DNA of 64,000 nucleotides from Acanthamoeba sp. SK_2022b (Eukaryota > Discosea > Longamoebia > Acanthamoebidae), in NCBI GenBank assembly GCA_027943245.1, contig JANDJZ010001746.1, forward strand, positions 62,001 to 126,000, written 5' to 3'. Of this stretch, positions 1 through 10,769 are shown one piece after another (positions within the stretch are counted from its first letter, which is position 1; every line of letters begins with the position of its first letter). The notes under the pieces were generated by a model, which saw only the letters and a list, made by a program, of their open reading frames with translations, did no database searches and had not been told where the DNA came from. The position numbers were made by a program, and so were the translations under genes.

Positions 1-389
1 GCGAAGTGTGCAGCGGCCAGACCGGCCACGCCGAAGTGGTACGCGTGGTGTTCGATCCGCAGGTCGTCAGCTACAAACAGCTGCTGCAGGTATTCTGGGA
101 AAATCACGATCCGGCGCAGGGCATGCGCCAGGGCGGCGACGTCGGCACCCAGTACCGCTCGGCGATTTACACGCTGAGCCCGGAGCAGCAGGCCGAGGCG
201 GAAAGCAGCCTGCAGCGCTTCCAGCAGGCGATGGACGCGGCGGGCGACAAGCGCGTCATCACTACCGAGATCGCGCCGGCGCTGCCGTTCTATTACGCGG
301 AGGACGATCATCAGCAGTACCTGTTCAAGAATCCGGAAGGCTACTGCGGGCTGGGTGGCATCGGCGTTTGCCTGCCGCCGCAGGGCTAA
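1..389 (+). CDS. msrA: Peptide methionine sulfoxide reductase A, C-terminal part
   Basis: The reading frame is open from the left edge and stops at 387-389, so the gene is truncated by the window and its true start is outside. The GTG at position 6 is an internal valine codon. The visible part carries [12 protein letters not shown], the [14 protein letters not shown] segment and the C-terminal [14 protein letters not shown] with the two recycling cysteines of MsrA. The catalytic GCFWG motif should lie upstream. MsrA reduces methionine-S-sulfoxide in proteins using thioredoxin. It lies next to ytfL as in E. coli. Identification is firm from sequence similarity. Confidence 0.97.
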   Translation, partial: EVCSGQTGHAEVVRVVFDPQVVSYKQLLQVFWENHDPAQGMRQGGDVGTQYRSAIYTLSPEQQAEAESSLQRFQQAMDAAGDKRVITTEIAPALPFYYAEDDHQQYLFKNPEGYCGLGGIGVCLPPQG

Positions 390-394
390 TCCGA

Positions 395-416
395 TGCCGG
401 CCGGCGGCACTTTTTT
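395..416 (+). terminator. Intrinsic terminator after msrA
   Basis: A short hairpin (TGCCG at 395-399 pairing with CGGCA at 405-409) is followed by CTTTTTT just after the msrA stop codon. The stem is short but GC-rich. Confidence 0.6.
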
Positions 417-445
417 AACCGCTGGCGGCCCCTGTGGGGCAACTG

Positions 446-474
446 CTATACTATGCGGGCCGCTTCTGCGGCCC
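446..474 (+). promoter_or_regulatory. ytfL leader: possible -10 box and strong hairpin
   Basis: The 180-base gap before ytfL has a TATACT-like -10 at about 447-452, then a perfect 7-bp stem (GGGCCGC 457-463, GCGGCCC 468-474) with a TTCT loop. About 95 bases of leader follow. The hairpin lacks a T-run directly after it, so it looks like a leader structure rather than a terminator. No known riboswitch was recognised. Confidence 0.35.
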
Positions 475-569
475 GATAGCTTCCCTTCTGGTTGTTATCG
501 CTGCTTTTTTTACTATGTACTACCCTTCCTCAAGAGCGCCGGCATCCCGTCGGCACGTATGGATAGATT

Positions 570-1901
570 ATGTTAAACAGTATTTTACTGATTCTTTTTC
601 TGATCGCGGTGAGTGCGTTCTTCTCACTGTCGGAAATCTCTCTGGCCGCCTCGCGCAAGATCAAACTGAAGCTGATGGCGGACGAAGGCAACATCAACGC
701 CGCCAGAGTGCTTAAACTGCAAGAAACCCCAGGCATCTTCTTCACCGTGGTGCAGATCGGCCTGAACGCCGTGGCCATCCTCGGCGGTATCGTCGGCGAT
801 GCGGCTTTTTCTCCCACCTTCAAGGTGTTGTTCGATCGTTTCCTGTCGCCCGAACTGGCGGAACAGGTCAGCTTCATCTGCTCCTTCGTGCTGGTGACCA
901 GCCTGTTTATCCTGTTCGCCGATTTGACCCCGAAGCGCATCGGTATGATTGCACCAGAGACGGTCGCCGTCCGGATCATCAACCCGATGCGTTTCTCCAT
1001 CATGATCTTCCGCCCGCTGGTGTGGTTCTTCAACGGCATGGCCAACCTGATCTTCCGCATGTTCAAGCTGCCGATGGTGCGTAAGGACGACATCACCTCC
1101 GACGACATCTACGCAGTGGTGGAAGCCGGCGCCCTGGCGGGCGTGCTGCGCAAGCAAGAGCATGAGTTGATTGAAAACGTGTTCGAACTGGAATCGCGCA
1201 CCGTGCCGTCTTCGATGACCTCACGTGAAAGCGTGGTGTACTTCGACCTGCGCGAAAGCGAAGAGAGCATCAAGGAGAAGGTCTCGACCCATCCGCACTC
1301 CAAGTTCCTGGTGTGCGACGGCCATATCGATCAGGTGGTCGGCTACGTCGATTCCAAAGACCTGCTGAACCGCGTGCTGGGCAACCAGAGCCTGGTGCTG
1401 AGCAGCGGCGTGCAGATCCGCTCGGCGCTGATCGTGCCGGATACGCTGACGCTGTCCGAAGCGTTGGAAAGCTTCAAGACCGCCGGCGAAGACTTCGCGG
1501 TGATCCTCAATGAATATGCGTTGGTGGTGGGCATCATCACCCTTAACGACGTGATGACCACGCTGATGGGCGATCTGGTTGGCCAAGGCCAGGAAGAGCA
1601 GATCGTGGCGCGCGACGAAAGCTCATGGCTGATTGAAGGCGGCACGCCGATCGACGACGTGATGCGCGTACTGGACATCGACGAGTTCCCGCAGGCGGGC
1701 AACTACGAGACCATCGGCGGCTTTATGATGTATATGCTGCGCAAGATCCCGAAACGCACCGACTTCGTCAAATACGCCGGCTACAAGTTCGAAGTGGTGG
1801 ATATCGACAGCTACAAGATAGACCAGCTGCTGGTCACCCGGCTGAGCGACAAACCGGCGGCGGTACTGCCGAAAGCCCCGGAAGACACCCCGGCGGCTTG
1901 A
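570..1901 (+). CDS. ytfL: CNNM/CorC-family inner membrane protein YtfL (PaeA)
   Basis: 443 residues. The N-terminal DUF21/CNNM transmembrane domain spans about residues 1-190 (hydrophobic segments at the start, around 60-75, 100-120 and 130-155). A CBS-domain pair follows at about 200-330 and a CorC/HlyC C-terminal domain at about 345-425. It acts in the inner membrane. The E. coli orthologue YtfL/PaeA has been linked to export of cadaverine and putrescine; that function is transferred here by orthology. The ATG at 570 gives the family length; its ribosome-binding site is weak (GGAT about 6 bases upstream). Old 'hemolysin' labels for this family are misleading. Confidence 0.95.
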   Translation: MLNSILLILFLIAVSAFFSLSEISLAASRKIKLKLMADEGNINAARVLKLQETPGIFFTVVQIGLNAVAILGGIVGDAAFSPTFKVLFDRFLSPELAEQVSFICSFVLVTSLFILFADLTPKRIGMIAPETVAVRIINPMRFSIMIFRPLVWFFNGMANLIFRMFKLPMVRKDDITSDDIYAVVEAGALAGVLRKQEHELIENVFELESRTVPSSMTSRESVVYFDLRESEESIKEKVSTHPHSKFLVCDGHIDQVVGYVDSKDLLNRVLGNQSLVLSSGVQIRSALIVPDTLTLSEALESFKTAGEDFAVILNEYALVVGIITLNDVMTTLMGDLVGQGQEEQIVARDESSWLIEGGTPIDDVMRVLDIDEFPQAGNYETIGGFMMYMLRKIPKRTDFVKYAGYKFEVVDIDSYKIDQLLVTRLSDKPAAVLPKAPEDTPAA

Positions 1902-1922
1902 CGCCAGCCGGCAAAAACATCA

Positions 1923-1950
1923 GCGGCCCCATCGGGGCCGCATTTTTTTT
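1923..1950 (+). terminator. Intrinsic terminator after ytfL
   Basis: Perfect 8-bp stem GCGGCCCC/GGGGCCGC with an ATC loop, followed by A and eight T residues. It lies 20 bases after the ytfL stop and before the convergent ytfK. Confidence 0.93.
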
Positions 1951-1969
1951 ACCGCTGTCAGTGCAGTGT

Positions 1970-2176
1970 TCAGCCAAACTCGGCCTGCAACAGCAGCACC
2001 TGGCGGTTTACTTCAGACATCACGCTGAAATGGCGCTTGTCACGAATCTTCGGCGGCAGGATTTTCCCCTCGTCGAATTCAAATGCGCCCACGTCCTTGA
2101 TATACAGCCTTCCGCGAAACAGGGTCTTAACGTACTTTGCCACTTTCAAAGGGTTATAACGCTGGAAGATTCTCAT
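1970..2176 (-). CDS. ytfK: DUF1107 protein YtfK, stringent-response modulator
   Basis: 68 residues starting [16 protein letters not shown]. The start at 2176 is chosen because AGGAG lies 9 bases upstream and the length matches E. coli YtfK (68 aa); the longer frame to 2251 has no such support. Small, soluble, basic N-terminus, conserved in enterobacteria. In E. coli, YtfK promotes SpoT-dependent (p)ppGpp accumulation during phosphate and fatty-acid starvation; the role here is by orthology. It is convergent with ytfL and divergent from ytfJ. Confidence 0.92.
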   Translation of the reverse strand: MRIFQRYNPLKVAKYVKTLFRGRLYIKDVGAFEFDEGKILPPKIRDKRHFSVMSEVNRQVLLLQAEFG

Positions 2177-2506
2177 TCTTTTACGCTCCTCCCGTTGATC
2201 CATGCGCTCAGCGAGCCGCCAAAGGTGGCAGCCTCGAAATTCAGAACGCAACTTGATTGCATGTAGTAGACCCAGTAAAGACCAGAACGTTCACTTCTGC
2301 CCGGTGATCTACGCTGGATTTACACTTTTTGACAGAATTGTATATGATAATTTATAACGTTTTCAGTATATCCCTTCAAAATCTGATGATTAGCGAACCA
2401 AGGGAAAATCTGCGATCCGGTTAACAGGACAGACCTCTTATCACATCCTATGCTTTAGGCTGTCGAAGTGCTGTCGCACAAATTCCACTCATTACAAGGA
2501 GAAAGC
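2177..2506. promoter_or_regulatory. ytfK/ytfJ divergent intergenic region
   Basis: About 330 non-coding bases between divergent start codons. On the + strand TTGACA (2329-2334) and TATAAC (2353-2358) are separated by 18 bases and could drive ytfJ with a long leader. An AT-rich stretch surrounds them. No open frame with coding character was seen. Confidence 0.45.
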
Positions 2507-3064
2507 ATGAAAACAAGTCGCATGCTGATGGTATCCCTGCTGCTCGCCCCGCTTTTCGCTTCCGCGCACAACTTCCAGCTCCAGCAGCGCGTAGCGCCGG
2601 TCGGCGTCAGCGACAAAGGAGAGCTCAATTACGCTGACGGTAATTTTAGCTACCAGAACTGGAACAGCGCGCAGCTCAGTGGAAAAGTGCGAGTGATACA
2701 ACATATTGCCGGCCGCAGCTCCGCCAAAGACATGAACGACCCACTGATTGAAGCGATCAAGAAGGCGAAGCTACCACACGATCGTTACCAAACGACGACA
2801 ATCGTCAACACCGACGATGCCCTGATGGGCACCGCGATGTTCGTGCGCAGCAGCATTGAGGACAGCAAGAAGGAGTTCCCGTGGTCGCAGTTTATCGTCG
2901 ACAGCGACGGCAACGTGCGTAAGGCCTGGGATCTGCAGCCGAAAGGCTCAGCTATTGTGGTGCTGGATAAGCAAGGGCGCATTCAGTTCGCCAAAGACGG
3001 CGCGCTGACGCCGGAAGAGGTGCAGCAGGTGATGTCCAAACTGCACCAGCTGTTGGCGAACTAA
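2507..3064 (+). CDS. ytfJ: YtfJ-family periplasmic protein
   Basis: 185 residues from ATG 2507, which has AAGGAG 6 bases upstream; the frame upstream to 2468 is rejected because the chosen start gives a clean signal peptide (MKTSRMLMVSLLLAPLFASA, about 1-20, cleavage before HNF). The rest resembles the YtfJ family, a thioredoxin-like fold without a visible CxxC pair. Biochemical function is not established. It faces cysQ tail to tail with one base between stop codons. Confidence 0.92.
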   Translation: MKTSRMLMVSLLLAPLFASAHNFQLQQRVAPVGVSDKGELNYADGNFSYQNWNSAQLSGKVRVIQHIAGRSSAKDMNDPLIEAIKKAKLPHDRYQTTTIVNTDDALMGTAMFVRSSIEDSKKEFPWSQFIVDSDGNVRKAWDLQPKGSAIVVLDKQGRIQFAKDGALTPEEVQQVMSKLHQLLAN

Positions 3065-3065
3065 C

Positions 3066-3806
3066 TCAGAACAGCGACACCCGGAAGCCGGGGTTGAGGA
3101 AAGATTCACGCGGGGTATAGAGCAACGGCTTGCCCTGCCAATCGTGAATTTGCGCCCCGGCGGCCACCGCCACCGCATGCCCTGCGGCGGTATCCCAAAT
3201 GTTGGTCGGCCCGAAGCGCGGATAGAGCTGCGCCTTGCCTTCCGCCACCAGGCAGAACTTCAGCGAGGAGCCGACGGACACGGTCTGGTGCTCACCCAGC
3301 TGCTGCAGATAGTCTTTCAGCTCGTCGTCGATATGCGAGCGGCTCACTACCACCAGCGGCGGATGCGCGTTGCTGACGCCGATCGCCTGCCGCACGCCCT
3401 TCTCTTCTTTCCAGGCCTTGCCGCGCTCCGCCAGATACAGCACGTCGATCGCCGGGGCATACACCACCCCCATCACCGCCTGCCCGTCTTCAATCAGGGC
3501 GATATTGACCGTGAACTCACCGTTGCGGTGCAAGAACTCTTTGGTGCCGTCCAACGGATCGACCAGCCAGTAGCGCGTCCAGTTGCGGCGTTCTTCCCAC
3601 GCCGGCGGATCTTCTTCCGACAGCAGCGGCACCTCGGGCGTCAGCGCCGCCAGGCCGCGCTTGATGATGTGATGCGCCGCCAGATCGGCCGCCGTCACCG
3701 GTGAATCATCTTTTTTCTGTGCGACATCAAGCGGTTGTTCACCGTCGTACACCGCCATGATCGCCGCCCCCGCCTCGCGGGACAGTTGGCAAATTCGCTC
3801 TAACAT
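3066..3806 (-). CDS. cysQ: 3'(2'),5'-bisphosphate nucleotidase CysQ
   Basis: 246 residues, equal to E. coli CysQ. Start at 3806 (MLERICQ) is preferred over two nearby upstream ATG codons because GAGG is 6 bases away and the length fits. Inositol-monophosphatase fold with metal-binding SEEDPP near residue 65 and the signature DPLDGTKEF near 85-93, plus the C-terminal WDTAAGHAV motif. It hydrolyses PAP to AMP, keeping sulfate assimilation and RNA degradation free from PAP inhibition. Cytoplasmic face of the membrane. Divergent from cpdB as in E. coli. Confidence 0.97.
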   Translation of the reverse strand: MLERICQLSREAGAAIMAVYDGEQPLDVAQKKDDSPVTAADLAAHHIIKRGLAALTPEVPLLSEEDPPAWEERRNWTRYWLVDPLDGTKEFLHRNGEFTVNIALIEDGQAVMGVVYAPAIDVLYLAERGKAWKEEKGVRQAIGVSNAHPPLVVVSRSHIDDELKDYLQQLGEHQTVSVGSSLKFCLVAEGKAQLYPRFGPTNIWDTAAGHAVAVAAGAQIHDWQGKPLLYTPRESFLNPGFRVSLF

Positions 3807-4061
3807 CATGCACCTCAACTCTGCATCTCCGTGGGAAATTTCCCCCTGTCTCTGCTAGCAGACTAGTTTTTTTTACGCTGAATATCCATCTCAACCGGCT
3901 AACCCCCGGGAATTCCTCAGATCTTGTTGGGCACAACTGTGAACTTCCCCGCGTTACCTGCCGCCGTTTTCTGCCACACTTCACAGTTTGCTGTGGCAAG
4001 CAATGTTAATTACATTTCCCTCTGCGATAACACTCGAATAATGGAATGGAGAGAGCCCAAA

Positions 4062-6014
4062 ATGATGAAGCATCCCCTGACGCTGTCCGCGCTTGCGCTG
4101 CTGGTGTGCGCCTCGGCGCAGGCGGCCACCGTCGACCTGCGCGTGCTGGAAACCACCGACCTGCACAGCAACATGATGGACTTCGATTACTACAAGGACA
4201 CGCCGACCGATAAATTCGGCCTGGTGCGCACCGCCAGCCTGATCCAGCAGGCGCGCCAACAGGCTACCAACGCAGTGTTGGTGGACAACGGCGACATCAT
4301 TCAGGGCAGCCCGCTCGGCGACTACATGGCGGCCAAGGGGCTGAAACCGGGCGACGTGCATCCGGTCTATAAGGCGATGAATACGCTGAACTATGTGGTC
4401 GGCAACATCGGCAACCATGAATTCAACTACGGGCTGGACTACCTGAAGAACGCCATCGCCGGCGCCAAGTTCCCGTATATCAACGCCAACGTCATCGACG
4501 CCAAAACGCAAAAACCGCTGTTCACGCCGTACATCATCGTCGATACGCCGGTGAAAGACCGCGACGGCAAGGCGCATACGCTGCGCATCGGCTACATCGG
4601 TTTCGTGCCGCCGCAGATCCTGGTGTGGGACAAGGCTAACCTGCAGGGCAAGGTGACGGTGGACGACATCACCGCCACCGCCAAACGCTACGTGCCGGAA
4701 ATGCGTAAACAGGGCGCCGATCTGGTGGTGGCGATCCCGCATTCCGGGCTGTCCAGCGAGCCTTACAAGGCCATGGCGGAAAACTCGGTCTACTACCTCA
4801 GCCAGGTACCGGGCATCGACGCCATCATGTTCGGCCACGCCCATGCGGTGTTCCCGAGCAAGGACTTCGCCAATATCAAAGGCGCGGATATCGATAAGGG
4901 CCTGCTGAACGGCGTACCGGCGGTGATGCCGGGCCAATGGGGCGATCATCTCGGCGTGGTCGACCTGCAGCTCAACAACGATAGCGGTAGCTGGAAAGTG
5001 ACCGCCGCCAAAGCGGAAGCACGGCCGATCTACGACAAAGAGAACAAGAAATCGCTGGCGGCGGAAGACGCCGCGCTGGTGAAAGTGTTGGCGGACGATC
5101 ACAAGGGCACGCGCGAGTTCGTCAGCCAGCCGATCGGCAAATCCGACGGCAACATGTACAGCTACCTGGCGCTGGTGCAGGACGATCCGACGGTGCAGAT
5201 CGTCAACAATGCGCAGAAGGCCTACGTTGAACATTACATTCAGGGCGATCCGGATCTGGCCGATCTGCCGGTGCTGTCGGCGGCGGCGCCGTTCAAGGTC
5301 GGCGGCCGCAAGAACGATCCGGCCAGCTTCGTCGAAGTGGAAAAGGGCCAACTCACCTTCCGCAACGCCGCCGATCTCTATCTCTACCCCAATACCCTGG
5401 TGGTGGTGAAGGCCAGCGGCAAAGAGGTGAAAGAGTGGCTGGAGTGCTCCGCCGGCCAGTTCAACCAGATCGACGTCAACAGCGCCAAGCCGCAGGGCTT
5501 GATCAACTGGGACGGCTTCCGCACCTATAACTTCGACGTGATCGACGGCGTCAATTACCAGATCGACGTCAGCCAGCCGGCGCGCTACGACGGTGAATGC
5601 CAGCTGATCAACGATAAGGCGGAGCGCATCAAGCAGTTGACCTTCAACGGCAAGCCGATCGATCCGAACGCCACCTTCCTGGTCGCCACCAACAACTACC
5701 GCGCCTACGGCGGCAAATTTGCCGGCACCGGCGACAAACATATCGCCTTCGCCTCGCCGGATGAAAACCGTTCAGTGCTGGCGGCCTACATCAGCGCCGA
5801 AACCCAGCGGCACGGTGCGGTGCATCCGCAGGCGGACAACAACTGGCGTTTGGCGACCTTCAGCAGCCAGCAGCCGCTGGATATCCGCTTCGAGACCTCG
5901 CCGTCGGACAAAGCGACGGCGTTTATCAAAGAGCACGCTCAATATCCGATGACCGCCGAGGGCAATGACCGCATCGGCTTCGCGGTGTATCGCATCGATC
6001 TTAGCGCGAAATAA
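4062..6014 (+). CDS. cpdB: 2',3'-cyclic-nucleotide 2'-phosphodiesterase/3'-nucleotidase
   Basis: 650 residues from ATG 4062 (GGAGAG about 9 bases upstream; ATG 4065 is an alternative). A signal peptide (about 1-20, ending ASAQAA) sends it to the periplasm. The metallophosphatase domain has the metal ligands in [30 protein letters not shown] and GHAHAVFP. The C-terminal 5'-nucleotidase domain follows from about residue 370. It turns 2',3'-cyclic nucleotides from RNA decay into 3'-nucleotides and then nucleosides. It shares a divergent promoter region (3807-4061) with cysQ. Confidence 0.97.
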   Translation: MMKHPLTLSALALLVCASAQAATVDLRVLETTDLHSNMMDFDYYKDTPTDKFGLVRTASLIQQARQQATNAVLVDNGDIIQGSPLGDYMAAKGLKPGDVHPVYKAMNTLNYVVGNIGNHEFNYGLDYLKNAIAGAKFPYINANVIDAKTQKPLFTPYIIVDTPVKDRDGKAHTLRIGYIGFVPPQILVWDKANLQGKVTVDDITATAKRYVPEMRKQGADLVVAIPHSGLSSEPYKAMAENSVYYLSQVPGIDAIMFGHAHAVFPSKDFANIKGADIDKGLLNGVPAVMPGQWGDHLGVVDLQLNNDSGSWKVTAAKAEARPIYDKENKKSLAAEDAALVKVLADDHKGTREFVSQPIGKSDGNMYSYLALVQDDPTVQIVNNAQKAYVEHYIQGDPDLADLPVLSAAAPFKVGGRKNDPASFVEVEKGQLTFRNAADLYLYPNTLVVVKASGKEVKEWLECSAGQFNQIDVNSAKPQGLINWDGFRTYNFDVIDGVNYQIDVSQPARYDGECQLINDKAERIKQLTFNGKPIDPNATFLVATNNYRAYGGKFAGTGDKHIAFASPDENRSVLAAYISAETQRHGAVHPQADNNWRLATFSSQQPLDIRFETSPSDKATAFIKEHAQYPMTAEGNDRIGFAVYRIDLSAK

Positions 6015-6020
6015 TCACCC

Positions 6021-6043
6021 GGCCGGGGTCCCCAGCCCCGGCC
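6021..6043 (+). terminator. Hairpin after cpdB, probable terminator
   Basis: Perfect 8-bp stem GGCCGGGG/CCCCGGCC with a 7-base loop, 7 bases after the cpdB stop. The following tract is pyrimidine-rich rather than a clean T-run, so termination strength is uncertain. Confidence 0.6.
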
Positions 6044-6078
6044 ACCTTCTCTTCGATTTTCCCGCTGGCGCGCCCTTT

Positions 6079-6101
6079 AAATTGCATTTAAAATGCATGT
6101 T
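6079..6101 (+). promoter_or_regulatory. NsrR operator in the ytfE promoter
   Basis: AAATTGCATTT followed directly by AAAATGCATGTT. This is close to the known NsrR site, two AANATGCATTT half-sites in inverted arrangement. It overlaps a TATAAG-like -10 (6100-6106) about 30 bases upstream of ytfE. NsrR is encoded at 18739-19164. In E. coli ytfE is one of the most strongly NsrR-repressed, nitric-oxide-induced genes. Confidence 0.85.
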
Positions 6102-6132
6102 ATAAGATTCCTTCGTTTAAAGAGGCACTACC

Positions 6133-6798
6133 ATGGATTACCGCAATCAATCCCTTGGCGCGCTCGCTATCGCCATTCCCCGTGCATCCCGTCTGTTTCG
6201 CCAGCATCAGCTGGATTTCTGCTGCGGCGGCCGGCAATCGCTGGCACGCGCCGCCGAGCGCAAAGGGTTAGATATCGACAGGCTGGAAAACGAACTGGCC
6301 GCCCTGGCCGCCACGCCGGAGCCAAGCCGGGACTGGCGCACGGCACCGCTCGGTGAGGTGATCGATTACATTCTGCCGCGCTTTCATCAGCGACACCGCG
6401 AGCAGCTGGCAGAACTGGTGCTGATGGCGGAAAAGGTCGAACGCGTGCACGGCGACAAGCCCAGCTGCCCGCGCGGGTTGGCGAAGCAGCTGAACCTGAT
6501 CCGCCTGGATCTGGAGAATCACATGATGAAAGAGGAGCAGATCCTGTTCCCGCTGATCAAACAGGGCATGGGGCCGCAGGCCTCCGGACCGATCTCGGTG
6601 ATGGAGCATGAACATGACGAGGCGGGTGAGCAGTTGGAAGTGGTGAAGTTCCTCACCGATAACGTCACGCCGCCGGAGGGCGCCTGCACCACCTGGCGAG
6701 CGCTGTACACCGGCATCGACGAGTTCATCGGCGATCTGATGGAGCACATCAGCCTGGAAAACAATCTGCTGTTCCCGCGCGCGCTGCGCGGCGCATAA
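6133..6798 (+). CDS. ytfE: Di-iron repair-of-iron-centres protein YtfE (RIC)
   Basis: 221 residues. The N-terminal ScdA-type domain has the DFCCGG pair of cysteines near residue 30. The rest is a hemerythrin-like four-helix bundle with histidine/glutamate ligands visible in [32 protein letters not shown] and [12 protein letters not shown]. It helps restore iron-sulfur clusters after nitrosative and oxidative stress. Cytoplasmic. ATG 6133 follows AGAGGCACTACC, a good ribosome-binding site. An NsrR operator lies just upstream. In E. coli cycA lies between this gene and fklB; it is absent here. Confidence 0.97.
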   Translation: MDYRNQSLGALAIAIPRASRLFRQHQLDFCCGGRQSLARAAERKGLDIDRLENELAALAATPEPSRDWRTAPLGEVIDYILPRFHQRHREQLAELVLMAEKVERVHGDKPSCPRGLAKQLNLIRLDLENHMMKEEQILFPLIKQGMGPQASGPISVMEHEHDEAGEQLEVVKFLTDNVTPPEGACTTWRALYTGIDEFIGDLMEHISLENNLLFPRALRGA

Positions 6799-6803
6799 AA
6801 TAA

Positions 6804-6822
6804 GGGCGCCACGAAGGCGCCC
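6804..6822. terminator. Bidirectional terminator between ytfE and fklB
   Basis: GGGCGCC/GGCGCCC stem with an ACGAA loop between convergent genes, 5 bases after the ytfE stop. On the - strand it is followed by TTATTTTATG, so it probably serves fklB better than ytfE. Confidence 0.7.
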
Positions 6823-6841
6823 AGAGCAATCCTCGGTGGGA

Positions 6842-7462
6842 TTACAGGATTTCCAGCAGCTCGACGTCGAACACCAGCGCGCTGAACGGCGGGATGGACG
6901 CGCCAGCGCCGCGCTCGCCGTAGGCCAGATTGTGCGGGATATACAGCTGCCATTTGGAGCCGACCGGCATCAGGGTCAGCGCTTCGATCCAGCCTGGGAT
7001 CACACCGCTGACCGGGAATTCTGCCGGCTGGCCGCGCTCGACCGAGCTGTCGAACACGTCGCCGTTGATCAGACGACCGGTGTAGTGCACACGCACGCGG
7101 TCCTGACGGGACGGGATCGGGCCGTTGCCCTGCTCCAGCACGGAGAACTGCAGGCCGGACTCGGTCAGCGTCACGTCGTCGCGCTTGGCGTTGTCGTCCA
7201 GGAATTTCTGGCCTTCAACGGCCATCGCCTGCTGGCGCTCGCGGCGCACCGCGTCCGCACGCTCGTGGATTTCACGCAGCGCACGGTGCACCACGTCTAC
7301 CGGAACCGCCGGGGCATTCCCTTCCAGCGCGTCACGCAGACCCGCCAGCAAAGCTTCCGGTTGCAAACCTTCCAGCCCGGACTCTTGCAGCTGCTGGCCG
7401 ACCTGTAAACCAATCCCGTAACTTGCTTGCGCTTCAACGCTGTCAAAAGAAGGGGTTGTCAT
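6842..7462 (-). CDS. fklB: FKBP-type peptidyl-prolyl cis-trans isomerase FklB (FKBP22)
   Basis: 206 residues starting [18 protein letters not shown], the same length as E. coli FklB; the upstream extension to 7516 is not supported. N-terminal dimerisation helices (about 1-85) precede the FKBP catalytic domain (about 105-206) with [18 protein letters not shown], the [10 protein letters not shown] segment and [18 protein letters not shown]. It speeds proline isomerisation during protein folding. Cytoplasmic, no signal peptide. Confidence 0.96.
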   Translation of the reverse strand: MTTPSFDSVEAQASYGIGLQVGQQLQESGLEGLQPEALLAGLRDALEGNAPAVPVDVVHRALREIHERADAVRRERQQAMAVEGQKFLDDNAKRDDVTLTESGLQFSVLEQGNGPIPSRQDRVRVHYTGRLINGDVFDSSVERGQPAEFPVSGVIPGWIEALTLMPVGSKWQLYIPHNLAYGERGAGASIPPFSALVFDVELLEIL

Positions 7463-7729
7463 GGGGTTTTCCTTAAGTCTGTAAAAAGTCGAAAGCGCAG
7501 CATAACAGCGCGTCAATGCCGGGTAAAATCTTGTGTGGAGAATGATGACTTTTGTCGTAGAAAAAGAAACAATAACCTTCTGTTAACGCCCGCAGCCGCA
7601 AACCGCGGCTCTGCCGCTCAGCTGCCTTTCGCTTCAATCAGTTAGCGGACTATACTGAAAGCAGGATATCGGGCAGGCGAGGCGCTTGCCGCGCCGCGCT
7701 AATTACTACGCCGTCGAAGAGAGGTCACC

Positions 7730-8398
7730 ATGGGCAGAATCGCGCCCAGGAGAAGGAAAACCACCCGCATCTACCAGCCGCTGCTGCGCACCTGGCTGAA
7801 TGTCAGCCAGCGCCTGAAACCGGGCGCCGCACCCACGTCTGAAGGCGCGGAACCGCCATCGGAGCCACCGCCGGCCAACGACAAAATGCAGCAGGTCAAA
7901 GCGCTGCTGGCCAAAGTCTGGCATCTGCCGGACGGTTTCCATTGGATGGAGCCACTGCCCTACTTCCACCGCCGCTGGGTGCTGATCTTCGGCATCATCC
8001 TGCTGCTGGCCCTGCTGTGGCCGTACTCGCCCGAAAGACAGCCGTTCCCGGTTTCCCAGCAGGAAACCAGCGTGCCGCTGCAGGCCGATCTGCAAAACGG
8101 CGGCACCACGTCTGCCAACGAACCAACGCCGGCGGGCAACTGGCAGCGTTATCAGATCCAGCCCGGCCAGACCCTGGCCCAGCTGTTTCGCGACAACAAT
8201 CTGCCGGTGAATGAAGTGTTCGCCATGGCGCAGGTGGAAGGTGGCGACAAGCCGCTGAGCAACATGAAAGCCGGCCAGGAAGTGCGCATCGAACGCGACG
8301 CCAACGGCGTGATTAACGCGCTGTCGGTTACCACGGTGGACAACAGCCAGGCGCTGTTCCGCCGCCAGGCCGACGGCAGCTACCGCCGGGAACGCTAA
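7730..8398 (+). CDS. ytfB: OapA-domain cell-envelope protein YtfB
   Basis: 222 residues with a basic, proline-rich cytoplasmic N-terminus (about 1-80), one membrane segment (about 82-99, WVLIFGIILLLALLWPY) and a C-terminal periplasmic OapA/LysM-like domain (about 143-215, YQIQPGQTLAQLF). The E. coli protein YtfB localises to the division site and binds glycans; the role here is by orthology. ATG 7730 has GAGAGG upstream. It is divergent from fklB across 267 bases, again as in E. coli. Confidence 0.9.
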   Translation: MGRIAPRRRKTTRIYQPLLRTWLNVSQRLKPGAAPTSEGAEPPSEPPPANDKMQQVKALLAKVWHLPDGFHWMEPLPYFHRRWVLIFGIILLLALLWPYSPERQPFPVSQQETSVPLQADLQNGGTTSANEPTPAGNWQRYQIQPGQTLAQLFRDNNLPVNEVFAMAQVEGGDKPLSNMKAGQEVRIERDANGVINALSVTTVDNSQALFRRQADGSYRRER

Positions 8399-8401
8399 TC
8401 C

Positions 8402-8755
8402 CTACAGCTGCGCCAGCAAAAACTCGCGCAGCACCACGCCCTGGTTGTGCTCGGTATCTTTGCTGCCATACAGCAGCGTCAGCGTTTGCCCCTGCCGTAA
8501 CAGCGCCACCAGCGGCTGCCAGGCGTCGTTGGCCGCTAGCTGTTGGCGGTAACGCGCCTCGAAGACCGCCCACTGGTCGGTATGCTGATGGAACCACTTG
8601 CGCAGTTCGTCATCCGGCGCCACCTGTTTCAGCCACTGCACGCCCGTCAGCCGCGCCTTGCTGATGCCGCGCGGCCATAGCCTGTCTATCAGATAACAGT
8701 GTTCCGGCGCCGGCGCGCTGAAATCATAAACCCGCTGTAGCGTAATCTTTGCCAT
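8402..8755 (-). CDS. DUF488 family protein (YeaO-like)
   Basis: 117 residues. It carries the DUF488 features YLIDRLWPRGISK near residue 21-33 and the C-terminal LLYGSKDTEHNQGVVL motif. The family is small and cytoplasmic, and its enzymatic role is unknown. The start at 8755 has AGGAGAG about 7 bases upstream. It is not at this position in E. coli and converges on ytfB with 3 bases between stop codons, so it is probably a lineage-specific insertion into a conserved neighbourhood. Confidence 0.85.
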   Translation of the reverse strand: MAKITLQRVYDFSAPAPEHCYLIDRLWPRGISKARLTGVQWLKQVAPDDELRKWFHQHTDQWAVFEARYRQQLAANDAWQPLVALLRQGQTLTLLYGSKDTEHNQGVVLREFLLAQL

Positions 8756-8816
8756 CGCACGCTCTCCTTTTCATCCCGTCTTCAAGCGTAGCGCGTTTTG
8801 CCGGGCGCAGAAAAGC

Positions 8817-8843
8817 AAAACGCCAGCGCGAGGCTGGCGTTTT
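8817..8843 (-). terminator. Terminator of the rpsF-rplI operon
   Basis: AAAACGCCAGC pairs with GCTGGCGTTTT across a GCGAG loop, 24 bases beyond the rplI stop. The stem plus A/T tracts on both sides would work in either direction; the - strand use ends the ribosomal operon. Confidence 0.85.
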
Positions 8844-8866
8844 AACCGGGTTAACAGCAGCGTAAA

Positions 8867-9331
<465 letters not shown>

Positions 9332-9358
9332 TCAAAGTCGTTAATGGACAGTGGCCGA

Positions 9359-9908
<550 letters not shown>

Positions 9909-9916
9909 GGCGGCAA

Positions 9917-10380
<464 letters not shown>

Positions 10381-10414
10381 ACGTGTTTAGTGTGCGGCTG
10401 AAAAATGACGCGTA

Positions 10415-10443
10415 ATCATACTGACGCAGGGCGGGAAACTCAA
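10415..10443 (-). promoter_or_regulatory. Sigma-70 promoter of rpsF-priB-rpsR-rplI
   Basis: On the - strand TTGAGT (10443-10438) and TATGAT (10420-10415) are separated by exactly 17 bases, about 95 bases upstream of rpsF and just ahead of the leader. Confidence 0.8.
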
Positions 10444-10769
10444 GGACTGCGTGGGTTTTATTCGCGTTAATGCGAGGCGTTATGGGAAATAGCACAATTT
10501 GCTCGTGGGAGAACCTATGTACGCCGATCCATCGGTTTCAAAAATCTTTCAATGAAATCAGCGCTGAGTCACAAATCTATTTCACTTTTTTTGAAAGAGG
10601 TCATCAAAAGCCCCCGCTTTTTAATCCGCCGCAACGGACTAAAATTAACCATATCCGCCGCAGACAGCGCGACGAAAAAGATTTCAGGTTATTCAATGCA
10701 GATAAATGACTTTTTGCCGCAGCGACATTCGCTGTCAGGCCGTAACGGCAAAGGGTTAAGAGAGGCACT
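10444..10769. other. Non-coding stretch between rpsF promoter and yjfY
   Basis: About 325 bases. It is more AT-rich than its neighbours. Short open frames exist but have no ribosome-binding site, coding bias or recognisable product. In E. coli the ula operon lies near here; no trace of it was seen. Confidence 0.5.

Noticed and set aside
570..1901. YtfL as a hemolysin
   Set aside because: The CorC/HlyC name is historical; the domains are those of a CNNM-type transport protein.
3981..5741. Long antisense frame (586 codons) opposite cpdB
   Set aside because: It mirrors a strongly coding gene in GC-rich DNA; composition is histidine, valine and arginine rich as expected from an antisense shadow.
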